In this document: positions 33,101 to 45,078 of the stretch, piece after piece
Layout of the letters: every line of letters begins with the position of its first letter
How positions within the stretch are numbered: the first letter of the stretch is position 1
NCBI RefSeq assembly: GCF_030272615.1
Contig: NC_081413.1
Location: 145,118,476-145,182,475 of the forward strand
Length of the DNA stretch: 64,000 bases
Direction of reading: 5' to 3'
Origin: Cryptomeria japonica
Lineage: Eukaryota > Streptophyta > Pinopsida > Cupressales > Cupressaceae
Position numbers and translations under genes: made by a program
The notes under the pieces: generated by a model
The model's database searches: none
Told to the model about the DNA's origin: nothing
Seen by the model: the letters and a program-made list of their open reading frames with translations, nothing else

Positions 33101-34035
33101 CTAATTCTCATCACTTGATACCATGATCCAAACAAAGGCACCTTTCAATAACAACTGAGCATAACTTTTAAAATCCACCTCTTTTGTCTCATCACTGTAA
33201 CAACTGGTGTGCTTACCTCTGGTCTGATTTTGAACTTTGTAATCACACACTACTTCAACACAAGTAAGAACATGAGACAATTCACCATAGAGGCCTTCCC
33301 ACAAGATACCATACATTTCACTATCCCAATCAGTTCTACCATTTGCAAAGGCATCATCATGTTGAATCTCAAAAATAAAGCATTCAATCTCAACACTATA
33401 ATTCCCATCAGCACTCACCTTGTTATCATTTAAATTCATAGAATGAGGGGCATTACTAACCGACTGATGCAAATAAGAAACATAAACATTTTGGTTCAGA
33501 TGTGATACTTCGCTATGCTGATCGCACCTCATACTATCCTTGCTTATCAAACTAAAAACCTCCACATTCTCAACATCACATTCATGGAAAAGAATGCATA
33601 CCTCTGGCTGAAGCAAATCCTCAGCTAACTCTTTCCCTTTAAGGCTTACATCCACCTAAAACACTTTCATTTGTGGTCTTAAGTAATCACCACACAACCC
33701 ATGCCTCTTACCCTCATCATGAAGTAATATTTTACAACCCATGCTATTGTTGTTCGGAATTTCATCAGCATTATGGACTGGTTTACCATTTACAACATCT
33801 GGCTGATCAATTATTTCTTCATACAAAGGGTTAGAAACCAAATGGACAATCCCTTTATGAACATTATGGCACTAAAATGGTTGGTCTGTATCTATATCAA
33901 CATTGAATAAAACATTAGTAAAATTGCTAAAGATACCATCCATTTGATCAACATAATCATCTTCATTGGACAAAGAAAAAATTAAAACTTGGCTGGAACA
34001 ATCCTCATTGCTCCATGTTTCATATCCATAAGATT
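33101..34035 (-). pseudogene. gag-only element, ORF continuation
   Basis: Reading frames 33872-34090, 33656-33841 and 33101-33655 continue the 580-residue ORF with stops and small shifts. The composition is acidic (Asp, Glu, Asn), with no zinc knuckle, protease DSG/DTG or RT motif. It probably formed one protein of roughly 890 residues with the upstream ORF. Role unknown; perhaps the C-terminal part of a Gag that has lost its pol. Confidence 0.55.
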
Positions 34036-35778
34036 TCATCCTATGACCATCATTCTGAAAATCAAGATAATCATACTTATCTTGCCACAATTGATCTTCT
34101 TCACCAATAGAACACTCTCATCAGCCAAAGAACAAAGATGAATATTGCTGCCATTTACTTCATCTGATGAATTTTCAGCATGTTCACTAAAATTTTCTGT
34201 CATAAAACTATCTATTAGATCAGCATGTTGTTCATCAAATGTACAAGCATTCAATTCATAGTCCTTTTCTGAAGATTTCTCTTCACCATATTGCAGAAGG
34301 TCTTCATTAATAGCTCGAAGGCTCTCCAACATTTGAACCTTCTTGTCCACAACTTCAAGAGCTTTCCTAAGTTCTACAATCGTTTGGAATTGTATTACAC
34401 TTTGCTGTTCCATGTGAGATTCCGTAAAAATTTCTCCATCCATGTATGCTATATCTTCATCGCAATCATGTGTACCATTACAATTTTCTGAGTTAACTTT
34501 GTGCATAACTTTCAAATTAGAAAGATTATCAAGATGATTAAAAGAAGTGAAATCTGAAAATACATTTACTTCATCCTCAACACAATTGACATTATCAATG
34601 TTTAAGTGAGGATCAACTATTGTTTGCACTAAACAATTCTGATTTTCATCATATTGCACACTTTCACTTGCACAAACAGTGACACTTGGTAATCCCTCTG
34701 TATTTGGTATTTCAACATCAAATACATCAGCAGCATGTAAAGATCGATGGTCATCACCATCATTATTTTCATTAGTATTATCCTTGAAAGATGCATGATT
34801 CACTTGGTAATTGGCAACCACATAATCAACATAACTGACATACAAATCAAATGGTACATATCCCTTGTATATATCTATCTTTCTATCAACATTTTCACAA
34901 CACTTCCCATTGATCATTCCATCATTGTTGTGAGAGACAACCGACATTAACAACAGAGGTTCTTGACTCTCATTTAAATCTAAAACACATGCATCAACAA
35001 AACCATTTGGAACTATAGAGCTTGATGCACCTAGACAAGGAATGATTTGCTCAGCTTCACATGGTATTTCACCATTGAAGGTACTTTGGCATGAAACAAC
35101 AACAGACATAAATCTCTTGGCTATCCCAAATTTCAAATTATTTTCAATGTCCCTAGCTATGTTAAAAGCTTCATACAAACTCTTAGGTTCTTTGTTTCTC
35201 AATAGGAAACCCGTCTTGTTACCAAATGCACTCATATAAACATCCAGACATACTTTATCATCAAGTTTATACTTTCTGAAAATTTTAGACAAAGCTTGTG
35301 AAAATCTGATATTAAATGTTGGTACCAATTCATCTTCCCTGATTTGTATATAAGTGAATTCTTTCAACAAGTCATAATCACTCATATTTTCATCAAATTG
35401 ATCCATGAAATCTGAAACTAATTCTTCCCATGAGGAAATACAATCTACCGGCAAAAAAGAGAACCAATCCCTTCCATCCTTTTTCAATGACTGGATGAAT
35501 AACTTCATGCACACATCCTCTTGGCAAATTTCAAATTCTCCTATCAAATCTGAAAATCTTTTCGCATGTTGACATGCTGATTCTGATTTCTTCCCATTGA
35601 AAATTGGCAAATACTTTCTAATCTCTGTGGGTATGGGATTTGGGTAACCCAAAATACCTTCAAAGTTTAGAGCAGCATAGTACTTCATACTGAAACTTTT
35701 CCTATTACATGGTTGTTCTGGTTTACTAGGCATGGTCATATGTGGAAATACACGAGGCTGAAAAACTTCACTGCTCAT
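34036..35778 (-). CDS. Gag-like protein of the gag-only element (580 aa, open)
   Basis: ATG at 35778 opens the longest uninterrupted reading frame in the window. Residues about 45-225 match the Ty3/gypsy gag (Retrotrans_gag-type) pattern: YLPIFNGKKSESACQH, LFIQSLKKDGRDWFSFLP, WEELVSDFMDQF, DYDLLKEF, PTFNIRFSQALSKI and YEAFNIARDIENNL. The rest is acidic and low in basic residues, with a heptad-rich stretch (LRKALEVVDKKVQMLESLRAI, residues about 480-500). No CCHC knuckle or protease. It lies about 650 nt downstream of the PBS. The product would assemble particles; mobility enzymes would have to come from a partner element. The C-terminal tail may be frameshifted, as similar sequence continues beyond the stop. 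Confidence 0.75.
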   Translation of the reverse strand: MSSEVFQPRVFPHMTMPSKPEQPCNRKSFSMKYYAALNFEGILGYPNPIPTEIRKYLPIFNGKKSESACQHAKRFSDLIGEFEICQEDVCMKLFIQSLKKDGRDWFSFLPVDCISSWEELVSDFMDQFDENMSDYDLLKEFTYIQIREDELVPTFNIRFSQALSKIFRKYKLDDKVCLDVYMSAFGNKTGFLLRNKEPKSLYEAFNIARDIENNLKFGIAKRFMSVVVSCQSTFNGEIPCEAEQIIPCLGASSSIVPNGFVDACVLDLNESQEPLLLMSVVSHNNDGMINGKCCENVDRKIDIYKGYVPFDLYVSYVDYVVANYQVNHASFKDNTNENNDGDDHRSLHAADVFDVEIPNTEGLPSVTVCASESVQYDENQNCLVQTIVDPHLNIDNVNCVEDEVNVFSDFTSFNHLDNLSNLKVMHKVNSENCNGTHDCDEDIAYMDGEIFTESHMEQQSVIQFQTIVELRKALEVVDKKVQMLESLRAINEDLLQYGEEKSSEKDYELNACTFDEQHADLIDSFMTENFSEHAENSSDEVNGSNIHLCSLADESVLLVKKINCGKISMIILIFRMMVIG

Positions 35779-36425
35779 TTTTTCCTACTCCCACAAATGA
35801 TTATACAATCTTGGATAAAAATTTCAAGCACATATCCTTATTCAAATCTATTCATTAGCATTGCTTGACATAAGGTTTTCCAAATTTGTATACTATAACA
35901 GAAGAACATAAACACCGAATACTTCAGCAGAATAGATATGCAAACTAATTTGAAATCCTCTTTCCCTCTAGACTAGTGTTGTTCACTAAATGGGAAAACA
36001 ACATTACACATTCAAATTTTCAGAAGAGATGTCTTGCATTTAAAACCTCTAAAAATACCTAGAGATTTGCAGCTGTAAACTCTTGTAGATTTGAAGATTA
36101 ACTTCCACTTTTAGCACTATCTTTTATCACAGAGTCACCACCTCTTGCATAGAGGATATTTTGAACAATAGGATACCATTCAACACTTAATTAATTCTAT
36201 GTTTACTTCTTCAATCTCGCTGCAACAAACACTCTTTCGGGCTATAAAATATTACATGTAACACATATCATTCTGCAGATCCAGAACAAGGAGCATTTTC
36301 TTCACCATAAAACCACTTTCAACTCTGTGCATATACAATGGACTGACTAACTGGATATGAAATTGATAGGATAAAGAATACATTCCACTTCTAACCATAT
36401 CAATCAAGCATTTGAATCCATTTAA
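35779..36425 (-). other. gag-only element leader
   Basis: Untranslated sequence between PBS and gag ATG. Nothing recognised. Confidence 0.5.
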
Positions 36426-36444
36426 GTCCCCAACAGAGTCACCA
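36426..36444 (-). promoter_or_regulatory. gag-only element primer binding site (candidate)
   Basis: The minus strand reads TGGTGACTCTGTTGGGGAC four bases inside the LTR. Position and the leading TGG (complement of CCA) fit a PBS; the matching tRNA was not assigned. Confidence 0.65.
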
Positions 36445-36448
36445 TTTT

Positions 36449-39400
36449 TGTTGTTCACCAAAAGTGATAACCTAAGAACACCTGCAATCCTTTTATGAAA
36501 TGGCCAATTTCAGTCTACAAAACACATCAGGGCTTGGACAACATAACATAGGACCCTAATTGATCCTCCTACACTTTAGGGTCTACTAGACCTAGGGGGG
36601 GACACCTTTTGATGCTTTGAATAAAATGATTACAAACACACAATTGCATCAACTATAAGCAGATAGATCATTTCACAAGTTCAACAGGTTAGGAAACACT
36701 ACAGATTGGCTAGATCTATACAAACAATAAGATGAAATAGAGCTTGGAAAGAATGGAACACTAACCCCTAAAACATGAAGGGAAATAGATTTGTCTTTTA
36801 AAATATATTGCTCTAAGAACATCCCTAAAACTTGTGAGACCAGTGCCTTATCTAACGACAACAGAGTCATATATCAAATTGTAAATGATAGCATATACTG
36901 TAAGCCCATCTTACTTATTAATATCCCTGCATTAATGCCTTACAAAAATGCATTACCTAGCTCATTCACAAAACCATCAGATCTGCAAAAATGTATATCC
37001 CATTATCTATTATGTATTACAGAATTTAAATTCCTCCTTAAAGAATACCTGCAACAATCACTACAACCTCCTTGAAATTGACAAACTTCAAACCTCCTTA
37101 AGGCCTTCAATTTGTAACAACAAGAAATACATCCAGGGATGAATTCTGTGTGAAGTTGTGCATGACTTACATACACAAGAACCTGCAACAAAACATCTAC
37201 AACAAGAAAGAACTCTATTACTCAAGAGAAAAACCCTGCCCTATACAATATCGAAGAGAACTCTAAAATGGACGCCATCAAATCTGGAGCCTTTCTCCAA
37301 ATTTTTGGAACCCCTACAAATGAGAAGAATTGAGAATAAGAAGAGAAGGGAAAGATCAGATCTCATCAGAACAAACCAAGTGTCTCCTCTATCACTAATT
37401 GCAAAATATCTTCTTCATTCCCATGGAAACTTCTCTCGAAATATCCCTAATTGGTTAAAATTAACCGAATCAGATTCCTCACTTCGAGAGCTTTCCGGAA
37501 ACATATAATACTTCATATTTTGGCAAAAAATAGAGCCCTAGGCGAATTAATTCTTCAAGTGTGCACAATCATTTAAATTTTTGAAATTTTAATATAGTTT
37601 CAACTATATAATAATCTGCATTTAACTTTGATATTTTCTCTGATTGTGCCCTAACGTCTTGCCATGTGTCAATCTCTGATTGGTTCGTAGGGTCTACTGG
37701 GTGCCACCTCAATTGACACCTCATCACCAGCATGAGGACGCTTTCTTGTCTGTCCACCTATACGCCACGTACACGCCACATCACCGCCACTGGGACGGGA
37801 CCCGCCTGCTGGACCTCTAACTGGACCTACCAGCTGAGTGCCACCTGGCTTTCACCATTTCGCAGACAGTAACTGACATGCATCTTCAAGTTTCGAAATC
37901 GCATGGACCATTGGATCAACCCGGACTTGCTCGATCTTTACCACTTCATTTTCACTTCATTTTCGGTTTGAGCCTTTCGCCATTTCGCAAACCTTAATTG
38001 GCAAGCTCCTTTCCTTCGTGAAGAAACGTGAACCGTCAATCTTCATCAAACCTGCACGATCTTTACCCTGTTCAATTTTCGCGGATGCTTTTCGCCATTT
38101 TGCAACCTTTAACCTTTGTGCATCTTGCCTTTGCGAAGTCGCGCCAACCGTCGATCCTCTAAAAACCTGCTCGCTGGTTAAGTCAACCTTTCTTTGTAAA
38201 CTTCATCCTCTTGCCTCGGGAATCATGCCTGCATGGGGTCCACCTATCGCCATCTGTCACCTCCTGGTCACCTTGGGATGCATGCCCACACATGTGGGGT
38301 CTGCTTGGGCACCCAACGAGCACCATCCGTCAAAAGCCTTGATGGCTTTGACATATTAGATGGGTAGACATTTAGTTATAAATATCAAAAACATACACCT
38401 CCCAGTGAATGTTGGACTAAGGCTTTAAACCTGGGACTGCACTTTGGAGCTTTGCCTGAGACTTTCATGGAAGTCTTTTTCATTTGCTTGGAATTCAATG
38501 GCCCTCTCAACCACGCCATACTGGGAGGAGGCATTGGCTATTTAAATTAACTTGATGCTTTAACCTTCCCTCCAAACACTACTCCATGCTGAAGACAATG
38601 AGGACCTGGCTGGGCATTATGCATTCGAAAGCTTTTATGCTTCTCCCAAACACCATGGTTGAGTACACCTACCATTTAATTTTCTTGAAGGTTTCTGCAA
38701 CTTCAATGCCTCACAGAAGGCTCATGTGACCTAAGGAGAGGAATCAATGCCTTTCAAACTCCACTGTTGTGACTTCCAATTGCTACGTGGGTGGAAGGAA
38801 GAATTTACTATTTCAAACTACCATTTGCTTTAGAAAAAACCATCGCTGGCCCTCCCCACGCCACACTCCAAAGGCTTTAGTGCCCAGCCACATAGCATTT
38901 GCTTGATGGTTTTACAAATGCTGCAGAACCACGTAGATGGAGGAGGATAGGATGCTGGCACTTGCTTTAGTTTTCAACCTGCCTTCCAAACTCCACACAA
39001 AGAGGACTGCCAAGGTTTTAATTTGATGTGCATACTACATAAAACTCATCTCCCAACCACCACGTAAAGGATAAAGATTGATGTTTAAATAGTAATTGCA
39101 TTAGCTTAGATTTTTGCACTTCATTTCCATGCCACGCAGAGGGATATACTAACTGCAGTTACTACCATGCCTTCAAAATGCCACGTGAGACTTATTGAAG
39201 TCTTCTACAGTCTATAAACTCCAATGCAGAGGAAGAGAAAACTTCTATCTTAAATTGCCAATCTGTTCATGCAGAATTTTAAACTTTATTCAAATGCTCT
39301 CAAAATATCTAGCACGCTCAATTTGATCCATTATATAAGAGAGCATTTCATGCTTGGTGCAAAACTAGTAATTTCATTCACCCAATTTGAGAGAGAGATG

Positions 39401-40747
39401 GCTTTTCACTAACCACTTGCACTGCTCCATGTTTCAAAAAAATTTGGTTCCAAAATATTTCTCCATTTCCTTCAAACCTCTCCAAAAGAGATTTTGCATA
39501 CTTATACATATCTGTCCCCGGGAGATTTCATGCCATTGCAATAAGAACAGTTCGCCACAAGAATTAATGCATAAGCATGAGCCAGTTTGGGCCCCAAAGT
39601 GGGTCCGACTAAAAAAAAAATTGTTTTCAAGAAACTAGCCTTTGAAATGCTTCAGACACCTTAAACACACCTCTGGAAATGATCCGCATCATTTTTGGAT
39701 CATCAGACTGCATTTTACAACTTTCAGGCACTTACGCCACATTTTCGCATTTAATCGCGAAGATGTATTTTTCAAACCTATCAAAACACCTTTCTGGATC
39801 TCGCCATCTGATAGGCATGTACTCTTATATATAGGGATGAACTCTACCAAATGGTTTCTCAAGACGAGTCGCGAGCGAAGAGATATTAATTGTTTAAAAT
39901 GATCAATTGGCTTTGTCGACACTGCGGCCCTGATGAAGTCAATGTTCTGGCAACACATGACACCTTTCTCAAAAATATCAAACGACCTCCATAGACCCTC
40001 AAATTTGAAAAAAAAGTACCTTGAAGGACATACTAAATCTTTGAAATCTCAGTTTGACTAAAATCCTGACTGGATGAAAATGGTGGGCTCATAAAACTAG
40101 CTACTTTAACTGAAAACGATGGCTAAATGAACCCTTTTGAAAACTGATCAAACGGATTGGTACAAGCCTGAAACTGGAAAAATAGTTTTTCATTTATACC
40201 AGCATTAACATAGAAGAAAAATTTTGGCATGAAACCCACTGAGGCAACTTTTACACTTGTGCAAAATAGGGCTCCGACTAGCTATCAAAACAGGGACTAG
40301 TCAGATCACACAAACTGCAAACGGATTTGGCTTTGAAAAATGAGCAGATGGATTCATTAGGACTTGAAATTTTTTTGGCTGACTCACATTTATGCATACA
40401 ATTGAATCCATTTTGAAATTCTCCATGATGATCAACAGGGCAAAAGATATACTTGCTCAGAGTAGGCTACTCAATAAAATCTGCATTTGTGCCTAAAATG
40501 CACTTTCAACTCACCCCTAGAAATGGGTACCTTGTAAACTTATCCAAACTGAATTATGAAAGTTGCACATCACTACATAGGTCCAATGAAAGGTGTAGGA
40601 CATGATTCAAATCTTTACCTCTTCATGATTAACTGAGCTCTATTTCACCCTCTCTAACTAGGCCATTCAAACTAACTTGTTTGGAGATGCAAAGCAAAGT
40701 TTTGAATTGGGCCTCAAAACTTGACTCAAAATTAATGAGTCCCAACA
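36449..40747 (-). mobile_element. gag-only element 5' LTR (right), 4299 bp
   Basis: Starts TGTTGTTCACC on the plus strand and ends GAGTCCCAACA. TATA-like TTATATAA at 39331-39337 (minus strand), CGC-type units at about 37850-38170, and CCAGTGCCTTATCTA at about 36840-36855. Homologous to 28518-32847 over its full length. No gene. Confidence 0.9.
37850..38170 (+). repeat. CGC-type units in gag-only element LTR (right)
   Basis: Three units matching those at 29925-30240; intact TTCGCCATTTCGCAA and TTTGCGAAGTCGCGCC arms occur near 37976 and 38130. Confidence 0.65.
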
Positions 40748-40752
40748 CCTGT

Positions 40753-42892
40753 TTCTTCTTCTCTTCATCTTGTTTCGTCTTCTCTTCCTCTTTCTTTTTC
40801 TCTTATTCTTTTTCTGCTTTCTCTTTGTCAGCCTTTTCCTTGTCCAACTTCTACTTCTCTGCTTTTTCTTTGTCCTGTTTCTCCTTGTCTTCTTTTTCCT
40901 TATCAACCTTTTCCTTTTCTGTGTCTGGAGTGACATCTTCACCATCCAAAGCATCAATGTTAATAGTGTTCAGCTATTCAGTAACTGGTTCTCCTTCATT
41001 GTCATATACCTCATTCGGTTTTTCGGTTTTCGGTTCTTGTTCAACCTTCTTGTTGGCCTTAGACACTTGATGCAACTGCACAATAGCTTTGGCATGCAGA
41101 TGAGTGTCCTTCTCTACTTCAAAGGTTTTGCCTTCTAGCAGCCTTAGTCTTCTTCTTCTCATGAAGAAGAGACCTTTATGAGTGTCCATAATCTCAAATA
41201 ATTCAAAATTGGAGGCTTCAGGAAAATACTAAGAAAATACTTTCTCCCTTATTTTCTGTTCTTTTTCTTTGGCAATGTGCCATTTGTTGTCCAAAGAATT
41301 GTATAAAGAATTGGGTGCCTCAGATCTAATTTTTGTTGGCGATTGGTCATTCATACACAAATAATTAATGACTTCCCGCTCTATTTCCTCTTTCTCACTA
41401 TCGGTAAAATCATCAAAACACTCCTTTAGATCACTAAGAAATTTTCTTCTTATATTCTTAATAGTCCTTTGACAATGTGTCATTGACTTATAAGAAGAGA
41501 AGTCAATATTTACTAGTGCTGATGATGTAGGTGCAATGCCGATAGTTTTTTCCTTCTTCCTTGTTTGCCTTGTCTTCTTAGGGTGCACATCTGATTCTAT
41601 ATCCTCAGACCTAGGTGAGTTACTTTTGGTCTTTCGCTTCCTTTCAAATACTTTAGTGGGTGAAATATCTAGTTTCTTCTTGGCACATGATCACTTGGTC
41701 ACTTTTGGGCTAGCTGAGGTGACCGATGCCGATGCCACTGGCACTGCCTTTCACTTTTTCATAGAAGGCTCTTCAACCGGTGTTACCCTTTCCAAGTAGG
41801 TGTTGGTTCTCTTTTTTTTTACATTTAAAGGAGAGGCAATCAGGGTGGAGGCATACCCATCCAACATGTCATACATCACCTCATATCCCATAGGTTCTAC
41901 TTCTTCCTATTTGGGCTCTACCGCCTCCATTATGCACTCATCTACTCTAATGGTAAAGAAGATGTCCTCTTCATACTTCTTAGCAATATCGCCAGATATC
42001 CTCATCCTCTAGCTCATGTTCCGCTTGAATTCATCAAAATACTTATTCAAGACTTCACGATATCTGGTTCCCATCGCTTGGAGACTTTCCCTAATTTGTT
42101 TGGTGACCGATTGGTCAATAGACCATTGAATATCACTGACTCTCGGGAAATAGCCTTAAAAGTAGAAAAACAGACCCACCAAAAGTTGTCCAAAATTTGA
42201 ATCTTAGGGCATTGTCCTGTTTGATGAACTTTAAGTTTAATAGAAGTTGCTTCTGCAAATAGGTGCATAGATCAAATGAGGCATCCTCCATGATCATTCT
42301 ATAGGTGGCATTAACCACATTAATAGAGATAGAGTTTAATCTGGGGGCATAAAATGTCTGGTATCCAATCACCATGCAAGCATACTTGACCAAATCATCT
42401 TTGATGGTGTTGACGGTCATTCCCCGTTGGTCGCTCAGAGAACCAATGAGCTGAGTCATTTCATTCTTGATGACCTTCCTTAGGGCTAGCACCTCACCAA
42501 TGTTGCAAGAACTGGTTATGACATGAATTGCTTCAGGTTTAATGTCATGCATCCTTTTGAGATACATCTTGTCGCCATGCACTTTGCTCAGGATGATGTG
42601 GATGTGGTCTTCTGTGAACTCTTCAAGAAAGCAAACCACATTGTGAAGTTTCTTCCTCTCCAGAATGCTATTTTTCAGTTTGATCTTCTTATCATCCCCA
42701 CAAAATAGACTTAGCTAGGAATGAATCACTAAAGATCCTAGGTCTTCTAATTTGCAATCAATGTATCCTAAAATATCTCCTTCAACAATGACTCCGATAG
42801 GTATTTGGGATAGGGCATTGTATTTCATTTTTTTTGAATGAATTCACCTGAGTCCATACGTGCACTAGAACTAGAGTGTGATGCAGAAGCCA
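40753..42892 (-). pseudogene. copia-3 second ORF, N-terminal part (about 700 codons)
   Basis: ATG at 42892 gives MASASHSSSSARMDSGEF; an A-run near 42830 then shifts the frame, and it continues with GDILGYIDCKLEDLG. Readable pieces: 42133-42700 (VCFLEEFTEDHIHIILSKV, RGMTVNTIKDDLVKYACMV, FDLCTYLQKQLLLNL), 41229-41640 (basic, then YKSMTHCQRTIKNIRRKF), 40974-41189 (HKGLFFMRRRRLRLLEGK) and a Lys/Glu/Asp repeat from 40950 (DKEKEDKEKQDKEK) that is cut by the gag-only element and continues at 28512. The full protein is about 1050 residues. Position after gag is that of extra ORFs in some copia lineages; no envelope-type membrane segment is seen. Some segments recall the general pattern of ORF-AB region A, a weak impression only. 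Confidence 0.6.
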
Positions 42893-43023
42893 TGATTTAA
42901 CTGATAAACAAAAAATTCAAGAAATACCTTCACAATTTTGAAATTTAGGGATTGACAAATGCAGCTCACACTACACCACTTTGGTTGCTTGATTACTGCT
43001 TGGTGTTCTTCACTTAATTGATT

Positions 43024-43167
43024 GTAGATATCTCCTGATTCTTCTGCAAGATTTGAAATCTCTTTGAATCGCAAGTCAAAAAGCCTTTTGTCGCTCTGCT
43101 CTTAAGAAAAATTCTTTGCTTGAAAACTAATAAGTGAAAATGACTTTGAAAATTCCTTTTAAATGAA
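43024..43167. repeat. 144 bp flanking duplication, left copy
   Basis: GTAGATATCTCC...TTTTAAATGAA immediately left of the gypsy element. The same 144 bp, with nine differences counted by eye, lie immediately to the right at 59514-59657. It is copia-3 sequence: joining the outer flanks with one copy gives continuous sequence towards the second ORF. Confidence 0.9.
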
Positions 43168-44587
43168 TGCGGGAAAAACGGGTCGATAGAACTCAATATG
43201 TGAAAAACAGAGTTCTATGGAGCCTTGCCCACACACTCACAGGACTTCTTGGTGCAAGCTATAGAGTAATGAAGTATCACTTAGCTTCCCAAGGTGGGTC
43301 CCATGGTTCTCTATCTTACACGGTCCCTCAAACCAACGTTTTTGCTCTCATATCATTGAGCAAAATGGTTTAGGGATGGCAAATGCAAGAACAAGGGATG
43401 CTTTTGTTGGTTTTAATATGAGATGCATCCTAAGCTATGCATGATTCTAGAAATGCAATAAACTAGCTATAAGATGACAAGATTAGTAAACAATACTATC
43501 CTAACATACTATATTAGTCTATGATAGAGCTAAACGATAAAGAAAATATTCTAAACATGCATATTTAGACTATTTCCCATTGAAAAGAGAGGCTAAAATG
43601 ATGAGCATAAAATGGTATGAAAGCTTGAATGTAATTTGAGCATAAGTATGATACTACAAACTTGGATTATGAAAATGGAGGAATGAGAGCTCTATTTATA
43701 GCAAAAATAGGGCAATGGATGGGCAGGATTGAAAGAGTTGATCAAGGGTTGAGTTTGAAATTTGGGAATCCATGTTTGCAATTTGCGCCAATAAAATGGT
43801 GACAAGTGTCAACATAGGGTTGGGTTGAGAGAAGGGTTGGAGACATTAAATGCATGAGAAGACCTCATGGTTATCTAGAGGTAAGGGTTAAGCTTAAGTT
43901 AGGCTTACCCATTGGATTAAGAGTTAATCCAAGGATAAACTCTTGTGCAAATGATTAAGAGATAATCATGGTCAAAGCATTAAAGGCTTGATGAGACCCT
44001 TGGGTTGGATGAAGGTTAAGTTAGGCAAAAAGTCTCTAACCATGTAAGAGGGTTGAATTAACCATTAATGGTTTGGGAGACTTTGGAAAATTAAGTGGTT
44101 GAAGACTTGAAGCCTTTAATGGTTATCAAAGACTTTAAGGTTTTGATAAGTGACCTCCCCTTGCTTAGGGATGTGACAAAGCTTAGGAGATGGGTTAGGT
44201 TAAATTAGAAGTGATTAGAAGGGTCTAGAAGAAATTAGGAAGGGGTTTAGGAAGAAAGTGGGAGATGTAGGAAAGTGCAAGTGGATGGAGGGATAATAGG
44301 ATTTAATTGAAATAAAGTTAATTTAATTCAATTTGGTTGCAATTTGGGGAAATTAAATAAATTAGATTTATTCAATTTAGGATAACTATTTAATTAAATT
44401 TGAATTTAATTAAAAGTGGATGGGGGGGGGGATTTAATTGAATAAAATGATTTATTCATTAAATGGTTATAGTGAATTTAATTGAGTAATTTACTTAATT
44501 AAATAGAGGAATGCGGGTAATTTAATTAAATAGAGAAATGAACATAAAATATTCATTTAGGAATATGGTCATTTTTATACGTCTACA
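43168..44587 (-). mobile_element. gypsy 3' LTR (left), 1420 bp
   Basis: Minus strand TGTAGACG (44587) to TTTTCCCGCA (43168). TATA box TATAAATAG at 43692-43700 (minus strand). AT-rich TTTAATTAAAT repeats near 44280-44570. Short plus-strand ORF MREKRVDR... recurs in both LTRs but is not convincing. Confidence 0.92.
43692..43700 (-). promoter_or_regulatory. gypsy LTR TATA box (left LTR; right copy at 58603-58611)
   Basis: The minus strand reads TATAAATAG about 890 bp into each LTR, followed by GC-mixed sequence: the expected core promoter for the element's sense transcript. Confidence 0.65.
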
Positions 44588-44603
44588 TTTTGCCCCTCTT
44601 TGA
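44588..44603 (-). promoter_or_regulatory. gypsy polypurine tract
   Basis: The minus strand reads TCAAAGAGGGGCAAAA directly before TGTAGACG of the 3' LTR. Confidence 0.88.
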
Positions 44604-44932
44604 AGTGACGTGTGTGCACATGTTATTTCAAAGAAAATAATGCATTATCGTGATTTATGATGAAATGAAATATTTGTATCGCTCTTATGATTTGCAAGTC
44701 GTGCCCTAGATTTGATTTGATGCGTGATGCCCCCTCGGGAGATGAATCAATATTTTGAAAATTTTGATTTTTATTTGGTGATTTGTGTTTGGTGTGTATG
44801 ATTTTGTCTATGTGAAATGTTTAAATTGATTCATCTCCCAATAATTTACAGATTTTAGGGTATAAGTGAGACCACGAGCAAATTACATACCTAGTTCCCT
44901 AACCCTAATTTCATTTTCCTCTTATAAAAGGG

Positions 44933-44940
44933 GAAAAGTG
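44933..44940 (+). promoter_or_regulatory. TATA box of the antisense gene in the gypsy element
   Basis: TATAAAAG on the plus strand, 64 bp before the ATG at 45004, with a plausible leader between. Confidence 0.6.
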
Positions 44941-45003
44941 CTTTGATTTGATTCATTTGTGCATTGTTGACTTTGGAGAAGGATAATTTGGAGAGAAGTC
45001 AAA

Positions 45004-45078
45004 ATGTCGATTCCGTATTCCAAGCATCGTTTTGAGCGTGTTCGGAGGTATTGGAGACCTGCCACATATGGACCACCA
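45004..45078 (+). CDS. antisense gene of the gypsy element, exon 1
   Basis: ATG TCG ATT... gives 25 codons (MSIPYSKHRFERVRRYWRPA, then TYGPP), strongly basic, ending exactly at a consensus donor CCA/GTAAGT. Reading on into the intron gives a stop within six codons. Orientation is opposite to gag-pol. Antisense ORFs between integrase and 3' LTR are known from Tat and related plant gypsy elements; the assignment here rests on TATA box, ATG, splice donor and coding-like exon 2. Role unknown. Confidence 0.6.

Larger units (their letters stand above)
28518..40747 (-). mobile_element. 12.2 kb gag-only LTR element with 4.3 kb LTRs (LARD/TR-GAG-like)
   Basis: Direct repeats 28518-32847 and 36449-40747 with TGTTG...CAACA-type ends and 5 bp TSD CCTGT. 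The 3.6 kb interior has only a gag-like reading frame on the minus strand (33101-35778). No protease, RT, RNase H or integrase was found. PBS candidate at 36426-36444. Over the first 160 bp of the LTRs about nine differences are seen by eye, so the insertion is not recent. It is non-autonomous by inference. It sits in the Glu/Lys-rich part of the copia-3 second ORF. Confidence 0.88.

Noticed and set aside
43167-43373. 68-codon ORF present in both gypsy LTRs (also 58078-58284)
   Set aside because: Its presence in both copies follows from LTR duplication; no start context or conserved protein feature, and it opposes the element's transcript.
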